This document shows positions 1-6,576 of a stretch of DNA of 64,000 nucleotides, one piece after another. The notes under the pieces are model-generated. The model was not told the origin of the DNA and made no database searches. It saw nothing but the letters and a program-made list of their open reading frames with translations. This stretch comes from [Actinomadura] parvosata subsp. kistnae (lineage in GTDB: Bacteria; Actinomycetota; Actinomycetes; Streptosporangiales; Streptosporangiaceae): assembly GCF_900323885.1 (NCBI RefSeq), contig NZ_OOHJ01000018.1, forward strand, positions 1,413,001 through 1,477,000, given 5' to 3'. Position 1 is the stretch's first letter; each line of letters begins with the position of its first letter. Both the position numbers and the translations under genes were made by a program.

Positions 1-536
1 CCGACGGAGTGGACCGCCTTGACGAAGTCGCCGCGTTCCTCGATGAGCCGCAGCGCCCGATCCCCCATCCGGGTCATGATCCGCATGGAGACGGCGACGT
101 ACGGGGAGTCGGTGATCTCCACCCCGAGCTGGGAGATTTCGCCGCCCAGCGGGCCCATGCAGAACGGCACCACGTACATGGTGCGGCCGCGCATGCAGCC
201 CTTGAACAGCTCGCCGAACGTCTGGCGCATCTCGGCGGGCGCGATCCAGTTGTTGGTGGGCCCGGCGTCCTCGCGGCGCTCGGAGCAGATGAAGGTACGG
301 TCCTCGACCCGCGCGACGTCGGTGGGGTCGGACTTGGCGTAGAAGCTGTTGGGCCGGGCGGCCAGACGCGTGAGCGTGCCCTGCTCCACGAGGAGGTTGG
401 TGAGCCGAGTCCACTCCTCCTCCGACCCGTCGCACCACTCGACGCGGTCCGGCTGGGTGAGGGCTGCGATCTCGTTCACCCACGCGGCCAATTGGCTATT
501 GCTGGTGGGCGCTTCTACTTCCACGGAAACGGACAC
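1..536 (-). CDS. pckG: Phosphoenolpyruvate carboxykinase (GTP), N-terminal part, runs off the window
   Basis: GTP-dependent PEPCK interconverts oxaloacetate + GTP and phosphoenolpyruvate + GDP + CO2 in the cytosol (gluconeogenesis/anaplerosis). The visible 178 codons match the N-terminal domain of this roughly 600-residue family: a helical start ending in WVNEIAALTQPDRVEWCDGS, then RLAARPNSFYAKSDPTDVARVE, and the RTMYVVPFCMGPLG region that precedes the substrate and nucleotide sites. The catalytic P-loop and metal ligands lie outside the window. The GTG at 536 is chosen because a strong GGAGGA (545-550) sits 8 nt upstream. The gene has its own 5' region (537-796) with two DasR-like palindromes. 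Family assignment is secure; only completeness is unknown. Confidence 0.95.
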   Translation of the reverse strand, partial: MSVSVEVEAPTSNSQLAAWVNEIAALTQPDRVEWCDGSEEEWTRLTNLLVEQGTLTRLAARPNSFYAKSDPTDVARVEDRTFICSERREDAGPTNNWIAPAEMRQTFGELFKGCMRGRTMYVVPFCMGPLGGEISQLGVEITDSPYVAVSMRIMTRMGDRALRLIEERGDFVKAVHSV

Positions 537-735
537 GACTTGACTCCTCCACTCTCTCAGGGCCCAGTCATCATTAACGACGAAGCACCCGGAAAGCCAA
601 TTGGCGTAGACCTGTCGGCCGGGCGTGTCGCCGCAGGCAGCGGCCCTGATGATTGGGGGAGCCTACCCAGCCGCGAAGGATTTAAAAGAGCAATTTCCGG
701 CGCCTTCGGAGGCCAGTGGTCCAGTCCAATTAAGC

Positions 736-768
736 TGGTCTAAACCAATTAGCGCAGTGGTTTAGTCC
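736..768. promoter_or_regulatory. Paired GntR/DasR-like operator candidates upstream of pckG
   Basis: TGGTCTAAACCA (736-747) is a near match to the DasR responsive element core (TGGTCTAGACCA). A second, weaker copy TGGTTTAGTCC lies at 758-768. The outer arms CTAAACCA (740-747) and TGGTTTAG (758-765) also form an 8-bp inverted repeat. They lie about 200 bp upstream of the pckG start and 29 bp past the stop of the neighbouring gene. Resemblance to dre sites is known motif knowledge; which regulator binds is inference. Confidence 0.4.
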
Positions 769-796
769 TTTCCGTGAGCCGTTTCCGCTGGACGGT

Positions 797-1318
797 CTAT
801 GAATGGACGTCGGGCCCCGCGGAGCGGACGCGGTCGACGTGCTGCAGGGCGTCGCGCAGCTCGGCGAGCCATTCGTCGGTGTTCTTCCCGACGAGGCGGA
901 CGCACCAGGCGAGCGCGTCGCTGCGGCTCCTGGCCACGCCGGCGGCCACGAGCGTGTCGAGCACCTGGCGCTCGGCCTGGCGCAGCCGCGTCATCACGGG
1001 CACGGAGAGTGTGGTGAACATCACAGTCTCGCCGCCGCAGACCACGCCCCACGACACCTTCTGGCGGAACCGGCGCTCGGCCTCCCTGGCGATCTCGATG
1101 CGCCGCTCCCGCGTCTCCTCCCTGAACCGCCTGGCCAGCCCCTCGATCAGGGCCGGCCGCTCGGCCTCGGGCGTGTCGGCGGGCGGGTCGGGCAGGGTGC
1201 CGAGCACCGCGATCTCCTCGCGGTCCCTGACGATCTCGGGCGCCGCGGTGAACCAGCCTTCGGGCAGGCGGCCGGTGAACCAGGCCCGCACCTGCGCGGT
1301 CGTGTCGTCTGTTGCCAT
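797..1318 (-). CDS. Conserved hypothetical protein, 173 aa
   Basis: Cytoplasmic, charged, no signal peptide or membrane segment. The ATG at 1318 (protein begins MATDDTTAQVRAWF) is preferred over an upstream in-frame ATG at 1354, which would add a cysteine-rich 12-residue leader lacking actinobacterial codon bias. The middle part, about residues 60-95, is an Arg/Glu-rich helix. It is followed by a beta-like stretch (WGVVCGGETVMFTTLSVPV) and a C-terminal helical region containing RSRSDALAWCVRLVGKN, which resembles a small DNA-binding or dimerisation helix. I do not recognise a family. It sits between the NlpC/P60 gene and pckG, all on the minus strand, with 71 nt to the next gene upstream. Confidence 0.75.
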   Translation of the reverse strand: MATDDTTAQVRAWFTGRLPEGWFTAAPEIVRDREEIAVLGTLPDPPADTPEAERPALIEGLARRFREETRERRIEIAREAERRFRQKVSWGVVCGGETVMFTTLSVPVMTRLRQAERQVLDTLVAAGVARSRSDALAWCVRLVGKNTDEWLAELRDALQHVDRVRSAGPDVHS

Positions 1319-1389
1319 GTAATCATCATTACACTCTTGCGAGCCGCAACGCACGCAAGGCTAGAAGGACCTGCCGTGGAGGAAAGGCG

Positions 1390-2577
1390 TCAGCGGACCT
1401 TGGCCGCCGCGACGGGGCTGACCCGGACGACGCCCGCCAGGTTCCTGGTGTTCACCGGGGCGATCTTCACGACGTCACCGGTACGGGGTGCGTGGAGCAT
1501 CTTCCCGTTACCCCAATAAATCGCCACATGGGAGATGTAGTCGGGGTTCGTCGGGTCGTTCCGCCAGAAGAGCAGGTCACCGGGCTGCGCCTGCGACAGC
1601 GGCACCTGCGGCCCCGTCACCCACTGCTGGTGCGTCACCCGCGGCATCCGCACCCCCGCCTGCCCGTACGCCCACTGGACCAGGCCGGAGCAGTCGAAGG
1701 TGTCGGGGCCCTCGGCGCCCCACACGTACGGGCGGCCCAGCTTGGAGACCGCCGCCCGGAGCGCCACCGTGAGCTGCTCACCGGTCATGAACGAGCCCGC
1801 CGGCCAGCTCCGCTCGGTCACCTTCTGCCGCGGCTGCGGCAGCACCGGGTTGACCGTGGCCACCTGCGTGCCCTTGCCCAGCACCTTCTTGATCTTCCTG
1901 GCCAGTGTGTCGGAGTTCGCCTTCGGCGCGCTGACGATGAGCGCGTTGTCGCGGGGCAGCCCCAGCGCGCGGCCGACCTCCTTGGACACGACCGCGTCCA
2001 CGGCGCCGAACCCCGTGGTGGCGTACGCGCCGATGCGCAGCTGCCGGCTCCCGCCCGCCGACACCCGGCTGTGCAGCGTCAGGCCGCCGTCGTTGCCGAG
2101 CACGAACGAGACCGCCACGTCCCCGGCCGCGACGTTCTGCCACAGCGCGTCAGAAGAGGCGGTCACCTTGGGCGTGTAGGAGCGGAAGGTGGAGGGGTTG
2201 ACGGCCAGCGTCTGCACCCGCTTGCCGTCGAGCGTGACCGAGGCCGCGTCGGCCAGCTCCAGCGCCCGCACGCCGGACAGCCTCGCGACCTTCTGCAGCA
2301 TCTCGTTCGTGAACGGCGTGCTGGTGAGCACGAACAGGTTCGGCTTGTGCAGCTTGCTCAGCGGCGCCACCGGCTGCCCCGTCGTGACGGGCTGCTGGGC
2401 CGGCGGCTGCGTCTGCTGGGCGGGCGGCTGCTGCCGCAGGGGCCGCTTCTGCGCGAGCGGCGTCTGCCTGGGGGTGGCGCGCACGGCCTCGCCGGGCGCC
2501 AGCGAGGCGTCCGGCCGGGTCAGTAACAGCACGTCGGCGGTCAGCACCGCGACCAGGACCACCACGATGAACGGCAC
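1390..2577 (-). CDS. Membrane-anchored NlpC/P60 peptidoglycan endopeptidase
   Basis: Likely cell-wall gamma-D-Glu-diamino-acid endopeptidase acting outside the membrane. Residues 1-20 are a signal anchor, about 30-75 a Pro/Gln-rich linker, about 80-250 an unrecognised middle region, and about 268-380 the NlpC/P60 domain, with catalytic Cys296 (TFDCSGLVQWAYG), His350 (YISHVAIYWG) and a third polar residue probably His362 (MLHAPRTG). The GTG at 2577 is the first legal start in this frame but has no Shine-Dalgarno and begins right at the membrane segment. The frame continues upstream without stop or start, encoding a plausible basic cytoplasmic tail (…GIRQDLSFLVKSRKRRNTYK). An ATG at 2669 or 2702 would join this frame if one G were restored to the GGG run after it, so the true N-terminus is probably about 30-42 residues longer. 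Confidence 0.85.
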   Translation of the reverse strand: MPFIVVVLVAVLTADVLLLTRPDASLAPGEAVRATPRQTPLAQKRPLRQQPPAQQTQPPAQQPVTTGQPVAPLSKLHKPNLFVLTSTPFTNEMLQKVARLSGVRALELADAASVTLDGKRVQTLAVNPSTFRSYTPKVTASSDALWQNVAAGDVAVSFVLGNDGGLTLHSRVSAGGSRQLRIGAYATTGFGAVDAVVSKEVGRALGLPRDNALIVSAPKANSDTLARKIKKVLGKGTQVATVNPVLPQPRQKVTERSWPAGSFMTGEQLTVALRAAVSKLGRPYVWGAEGPDTFDCSGLVQWAYGQAGVRMPRVTHQQWVTGPQVPLSQAQPGDLLFWRNDPTNPDYISHVAIYWGNGKMLHAPRTGDVVKIAPVNTRNLAGVVRVSPVAAAKVR

Positions 2578-2704
2578 CAGCTTGTACGTGTTGCGCCGCT
2601 TACGGCTCTTGACCAGGAAGCTGAGGTCCTGCCGGATCCCGGACCCCTGCGCGTACGGATCCGTCCCATGAGGCCCGTGAGGCCCGTGCTGAGCTGGCCC
2701 ATGC

Positions 2705-2737
2705 CAAAACGCCGCCGGGCCGACGTGGGCCCGGCGG
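2705..2737 (-). terminator. Rho-independent terminator after greA
   Basis: On the minus strand CCGCCGGGCC (2737-2728), loop cacgtc, and GGCCCGGCGG (2721-2712) form a 10-bp GC stem followed closely by TTTT (2709-2706). It begins 17 nt beyond the greA stop and separates greA from the NlpC/P60 gene. Confidence 0.85.
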
Positions 2738-2753
2738 TCGTGGTCCGTGGGGG

Positions 2754-3254
2754 TCAGTTGCCGATGTACGGCACAGCCTCGAGGATCTCGACGGTGTTCT
2801 GCCGTCCGTTGGGCAGGGAGTAGGTGGCCTTCTCTCCGATCTTCTTCCCGTTGATCGCCGCCCCGAGCGGGGACTTGGGCGAGTAGACGTCGATCGGTGC
2901 TCCGCTCTCCTCGCGGGAGGCGAGCAGGAAGGTGACCTCGTCGTCGTCACCGACGAACCGGATGGTCACGGTCATGCCGGGGCCCACCACGCCCTCGGCC
3001 TTGGGGGCCTCTCCGACCTGGGCGTTGTCGAGAATCTGCCGGAGGTGGAAGATCCGGGCCTCCATCTTGCCCTGCTCGTCCTTGGCGGCGTGGTATCCAC
3101 CGTTCTCGCGCAGGTCGCCCTCTTCACGAGCGGCCTCGATCTTCTTGGCGATGTCGACGCGCCCGGGGCCGGAGAGATACTCGTACTCCGCCTTCAGGCG
3201 GTCGTACGCCTCCTGCGTCAGCCAGGTGACGTTCTCATCGCGAGAGTCGGCCAC
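2754..3254 (-). CDS. greA: Transcription elongation factor GreA
   Basis: GreA rescues backtracked RNA polymerase by stimulating transcript cleavage through the secondary channel. The 166 residues match the usual family length: N-terminal coiled coil (about 1-80) containing EGDLRENGGYHAAKDEQG, with the acidic DLRENGGY tip that inserts into polymerase, then the C-terminal FKBP-like domain (about 85-166) with SPKSPLGAAINGKKIGEKA. The GTG start at 3254 has AAGGAGA 6-7 nt upstream. It is followed by a strong terminator, so it is probably monocistronic. Assignment is secure. Confidence 0.97.
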   Translation of the reverse strand: MADSRDENVTWLTQEAYDRLKAEYEYLSGPGRVDIAKKIEAAREEGDLRENGGYHAAKDEQGKMEARIFHLRQILDNAQVGEAPKAEGVVGPGMTVTIRFVGDDDEVTFLLASREESGAPIDVYSPKSPLGAAINGKKIGEKATYSLPNGRQNTVEILEAVPYIGN

Positions 3255-3362
3255 GGGTTCTCCTTGCTTGCCTAGGGGGCCCTGAGATCACTTGAGGTTG
3301 CGTACGGTTGAATTGCGAAAGGCTAACAACTTAACCGCTCGAACGCTTCCCCAAATGTCTCA

Positions 3363-3782
3363 CTATACGAGATTGCAGTACTGGATGTGGACGGAAGTCG
3401 CCTGACCGCTCGTGTCGAGGCTTTCCTTGAGCTGCTTACTACCCTCACCAGCCGCGATTCTTACTTCCTTGCTGCCCACTTCCGCATGATTGACGTCCAG
3501 AGCCCTGATCCGGCAGACGGCCACCCTATCGTCTGGCTTGTACACCTCAAAGGTGATCTCGGCGCTGCTGGGCCCGTTGACTTTGAACGTCACGACCTGC
3601 GCCGGCGCCTCCGACCCGCCGGCCGTCATCGACCACATGACGTAGCCCCAGCCACCGGCGATGATGGCCACCAGCACGCCGATCACCACGTGGACGACCA
3701 GCCGGCCACCTCGTTTGGGTCGGTCTGGGAAGTCGTCGGGCGTGCCGAGAACTGGCCCGTTCCCGGCATCTCTGGTGACCAT
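3363..3782 (-). CDS. DUF4307 single-pass membrane protein
   Basis: A 139-residue protein with a short cytoplasmic N-terminus (about 1-28, PDDFPDRPKRGG), one membrane helix (about 29-52, VVHVVIGVLVAIIAGGWGYVMW) and an extracytoplasmic domain of mostly beta character ending in HIQYCNLV. Two Cys (VCRIRALDVNHAEVG and QYC) could pair outside the cell. The pattern fits the actinobacterial DUF4307 family, whose function is unknown. The ATG at 3782 has GGGAG 8 nt upstream; an extension to 3926 would overlap the divergent mca gene and reads as non-coding. Its location divergent from mca is common in actinomycetes. Confidence 0.85.
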   Translation of the reverse strand: MVTRDAGNGPVLGTPDDFPDRPKRGGRLVVHVVIGVLVAIIAGGWGYVMWSMTAGGSEAPAQVVTFKVNGPSSAEITFEVYKPDDRVAVCRIRALDVNHAEVGSKEVRIAAGEGSKQLKESLDTSGQATSVHIQYCNLV

Positions 3783-3916
3783 GGCGGAATCTCCCTGCAC
3801 TCCCTCGGCGTTATCCGAGACAATTGTCGCCCGCGAGGGGTGTGCCCTCGCGACCGCCCAGCAGAAACTAACCTCTCTGGGCGACTGACCGGTCCCTACC
3901 GAGGAGCATCGAGCCC

Positions 3917-4801
3917 GTGAGTGCACCGCTGAGGCTGATGGCCGTTCACGCCCACCCCGACGACGAGTCGAGCAAGGGCGCCGCCACCATGGCGCGTTAC
4001 GTGCGTGAAGGCGTGGAAGTGCTGGTCTGTACCCTCACGGGCGGTGAGCGCGGGTCCGTGCTCAACCCGAAGATGGACCGGCCCGAGATCGTGGCGAACA
4101 TCGCGGAGGTGCGCAGGGCCGAGATGGCCAGGGCGCGCGAGATCCTCGGCGTCGAGCAGCGTTTCATGGGCTTCGTGGACTCCGGGCTGCCGGAGAACGA
4201 GGACGAGCCGCTCCCCGAGGGCTGCTTCGCGCTGCAGAAGCTGGAGGACGCCGCGGCGCCGCTGGTGGCCGCCGTCCGCGAGTTCAGGCCGCACGTGATC
4301 ATCACTTACGACGACGACGGCGGCTACCCGCACCCCGACCACATCATGACCAACAGGGTCTCCGTGGAGGCGTTCGAGGCGGCCGGCGACCCCGACCGCT
4401 ACCCCGGCACCGGCGACCCGTGGCAGCCGCTCAAGCTCTACTACCAGATGGGCTTCACCAAGGAGCGCTTCGAGGCGCTGCACGAGGCGATGACCGAGCG
4501 TGGCCTCGGCTCCCCGTACGCCGACTGGATCTCCCGCTGGGAGGACCGCCCCGCCAAGTGGCCCGTCACCACGCGCGTGCCGTGCGGCGACTACTTCGAG
4601 ATCCGTGACGAGGCGCTGAAGGCGCACGCCACCCAGGTCGACCCCGACAGCTGGTGGTTCGTCTGCCCGCGCGAGCTGCAGCAGGAGATCTGGCCGACGG
4701 AGGACTACCACCTCGCCCGCTCGCTGGTCGACACCGAGCTGCCCGAGGACGACCTGTTCGCCGGCATCCACGCCGACGAGGTCGAGCCCGCCTGCCACTG
4801 A
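3917..4801 (+). CDS. mca: Mycothiol S-conjugate amidase
   Basis: Mca cleaves mycothiol S-conjugates to release mercapturic acids and GlcN-Ins, detoxifying electrophiles and antibiotics. The 294-residue cytosolic LmbE-family metalloamidase shows the zinc motif HAHPDDE (11-17) and the second metal/catalytic motif YPHPDH (137-142), plus the Mca-type C-terminus with CGDYFEIRDEALKAHATQVDP. MshB, the biosynthetic paralogue, usually differs in this C-terminal segment, so Mca is preferred. The GTG start at 3917 has GAGGAG about 12 nt upstream. Two small genes follow at 46 and 0 nt and may form an operon with it. Its presence implies that the organism makes mycothiol. Confidence 0.95.
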   Translation: MSAPLRLMAVHAHPDDESSKGAATMARYVREGVEVLVCTLTGGERGSVLNPKMDRPEIVANIAEVRRAEMARAREILGVEQRFMGFVDSGLPENEDEPLPEGCFALQKLEDAAAPLVAAVREFRPHVIITYDDDGGYPHPDHIMTNRVSVEAFEAAGDPDRYPGTGDPWQPLKLYYQMGFTKERFEALHEAMTERGLGSPYADWISRWEDRPAKWPVTTRVPCGDYFEIRDEALKAHATQVDPDSWWFVCPRELQQEIWPTEDYHLARSLVDTELPEDDLFAGIHADEVEPACH

Positions 4802-4847
4802 CCACTCCTCTGGCCGGACCATCACCCCCTGGTGGCAGACTGGAGGG

Positions 4848-5030
4848 GTGATGGTTCTAGCAGCAGGTGAAGTGAGCCCGGGCCTGCTCGGGTTCGTCGT
4901 CGTGGCCCTGCTCGGGCTCGCCCTGTACATCCTGATCAAGTCGATGAACAAGCAGATGTCGAAGATCCAGGTGCCCCGCGAGGGCGAGGCCGAGGGCGAA
5001 GCCCGCGACGAGGAGAAGGCCAAGAAGTAG
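4848..5030 (+). CDS. Small single-pass membrane protein downstream of mca
   Basis: A 60-residue protein: a short outside N-terminus, one membrane helix (about residues 12-30, LLGFVVVALLGLALYILI) and a highly charged cytoplasmic tail rich in Glu/Lys (EGEAEGEARDEEKAKK). GTG 4848 and ATG 4851 are both possible; GGAGG lies just upstream. Small proteins of this kind are regularly found after mca in actinomycetes; no function is known to me. Its TAG is directly followed by the ATG of the next gene, suggesting translational coupling. Confidence 0.8.
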   Translation: MMVLAAGEVSPGLLGFVVVALLGLALYILIKSMNKQMSKIQVPREGEAEGEARDEEKAKK

Positions 5031-5312
5031 ATGGCGATCGAAACAGTCGACAACTCGGCGGAGAGCCGCTTCGAGATCCTCGTGGACGGCAAGGTCGCCG
5101 GGTTCGCCGACTACCTCCTGCTGCCCACGAAGATCGTCTTCACGCACACCGAGGTGCTGCCCGCCTACGAAGGGCAGGGCCTGGCGGGCCGGCTGGTCGA
5201 GCACGCCCTGCGGGCGAGCGCCGACACCGGCCTGCGCGTCGAGCCGCGCTGCCCCTACGTCGCCAAGTACATCAAGCGCCACCCCGAGTTCCAGAGCCTG
5301 GTGGACGCGTAG
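5031..5312 (+). CDS. GNAT-like small N-acetyltransferase (CG/YjdJ type)
   Basis: A 93-residue cytosolic protein of the short GCN5-related acetyltransferase type (Acetyltransf_CG family). The acetyl-CoA binding turn is visible as LPAYEGQGLAGRLVEHAL (about 44-62), followed by the PRCPYVAKYIKRHPEF signature (about 72-88) that distinguishes this subfamily. The substrate is unknown; distant relatives are sometimes linked to small-molecule or protein acetylation. The ATG abuts the preceding stop (TAGATG), so it depends on read-through from the upstream small gene. It converges on the next gene across a duplicated 21-bp sequence. Confidence 0.88.
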   Translation: MAIETVDNSAESRFEILVDGKVAGFADYLLLPTKIVFTHTEVLPAYEGQGLAGRLVEHALRASADTGLRVEPRCPYVAKYIKRHPEFQSLVDA

Positions 5313-5361
5313 CCGTCCTCACTCGGAGGAGGACGCGTGGCCGTCCTCACTCGGAGGAGGG
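5312..5361. repeat. Direct repeat of a gene end, 21 bp twice
   Basis: GCCGTCCTCACTCGGAGGAGG occurs at 5312-5332 and again at 5341-5361, 29 bp apart. The second copy contains the stop codon and last codons of the minus-strand gene at 5347-6501. The first is an extra copy in the gap between the convergent genes. This is a small tandem duplication of a 3' gene end. Confidence 0.8.
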
Positions 5362-6501
5362 CGTCCAGGCGCGTTCCAGCGCCTTGGGCAGCCCCCACCA
5401 GCCCAGCGGGGTGAGCACCTCGTCCTGGTCGACGATGCCGAGGTGGCGCCACAGGCTCACCACCGACTCGAACAACCCTTCCGTCGCGTCGAGGTCGTCG
5501 TCGTCCTGCTCGTCGATGTCGATGTCCTCCGACTCGGCGATGAGCCGGGCCATCCGCTCCGGCGAGGCCAGCACCCCGGGCCCCAGCCGGACGAGCGCCG
5601 CCACCCCCGCCAGCCAGTCGGCGTGCTGGATCGCGCAGAGGTTGGCCAGCGCGGTGTCCTCGTCGCTCAGGTCCCCGTCGAGGTCGGCGAACTCCTCCAG
5701 CATGTCCTCGCCGTCCGACAGGTCCGAGATGGGCCCCGCCACGCCCGCCGCGACCGCCAGCCACAGCTCCACGTCGTCGTCCGGCACCGGCCGGTCGCCG
5801 AAGCCGGCGCAGGCCCGCAGCACGTTGGCCGGGTAGCCGGGCAGGGCGAGCAACGCGCGCAGCCGGCCCGCCGCCGCCGTCAGCTCCGCGACGGGCAGCT
5901 CGGGCTGCTTGGGCAGCTCGGCCATGATCCGCCGCAGCTCCGACAGCGCGAACGCCTCCTCCTCGTCCCACGCCGCGAACAGCTCCTCGTCCTGCTCGTC
6001 GCTGACCGCGAACCCGGGCACCCGCCCGTCGGGCAGCGGCGTGCCCAGCCAGCGCTCCTGCAGCTCCTCGTAGGCCGCGCGGGCGTCCTGGTCGCCGGTC
6101 GCCAGCGCGTCGGGGTCGATCTCCCCCGCCTCGACCCGCTCCTCCAGGTACGCCACCAGCCGGGCGAACATCTCGGTCGCCACGGGCCCGCGCTCGTCCT
6201 CCTCCGGCCAGACGAAGTAGCTGGGCGTCATGAGGATCGGCTCGGTGCCCGTGGACTCCACCCACCGCTGCACGTCACCCACCGTGGCCACGCCCGCCTC
6301 GATCGAGCTGAGCGTCGACTTGGCCGACTCCCAGAAGGCGAGGGAGAGCGGGTTGCCCGCCGACATCATGGCCCGCCGCAGGTCGGGCAGCGCCACGAGC
6401 GCCACGCCCGACGGCACGGCGAGCAGCGCGCGTGCCACGTCCCTGCGCGTGAGGGCCGACGCCGGGCGACCGGCCTGGGCGCAGACGAAGTCCATATCCA
6501 C
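5347..6501 (-). CDS. Acidic protein of unknown function, 384 aa
   Basis: A strongly acidic, soluble, largely helical protein with no signal peptide or membrane span. The last third has runs of Asp/Glu (ESEDIDIDEQDDDDLD) and ends in VLTPLGWWGLPKALERAW, which resembles the winged-helix-like C-terminus seen in some pRiA4b ORF-3-like and related actinobacterial proteins. I cannot assign a function. The start is taken as GTG 6501 (reads M-D-M-D-F-V); ATG 6495 is equally possible and neither has a clear ribosome site. It is divergent from the YyaL-type gene with about 75 nt between starts. Confidence 0.75.
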   Translation of the reverse strand: MDMDFVCAQAGRPASALTRRDVARALLAVPSGVALVALPDLRRAMMSAGNPLSLAFWESAKSTLSSIEAGVATVGDVQRWVESTGTEPILMTPSYFVWPEEDERGPVATEMFARLVAYLEERVEAGEIDPDALATGDQDARAAYEELQERWLGTPLPDGRVPGFAVSDEQDEELFAAWDEEEAFALSELRRIMAELPKQPELPVAELTAAAGRLRALLALPGYPANVLRACAGFGDRPVPDDDVELWLAVAAGVAGPISDLSDGEDMLEEFADLDGDLSDEDTALANLCAIQHADWLAGVAALVRLGPGVLASPERMARLIAESEDIDIDEQDDDDLDATEGLFESVVSLWRHLGIVDQDEVLTPLGWWGLPKALERAWTPSSE

Positions 6502-6576
6502 GTGCGTAACCTACGCCGTACCGGCCTGCCAAGTCATCGCCGCCCGCCCGGCTAGGGTGGGCGGTGGAGGTCCCTG

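Noticed and set aside
2578..2753. c-di-AMP (ydaO-type) riboswitch before the NlpC/P60 gene
   Set aside because: Such switches are common at actinobacterial wall hydrolases, but the region holds only the greA terminator and coding-like sequence.
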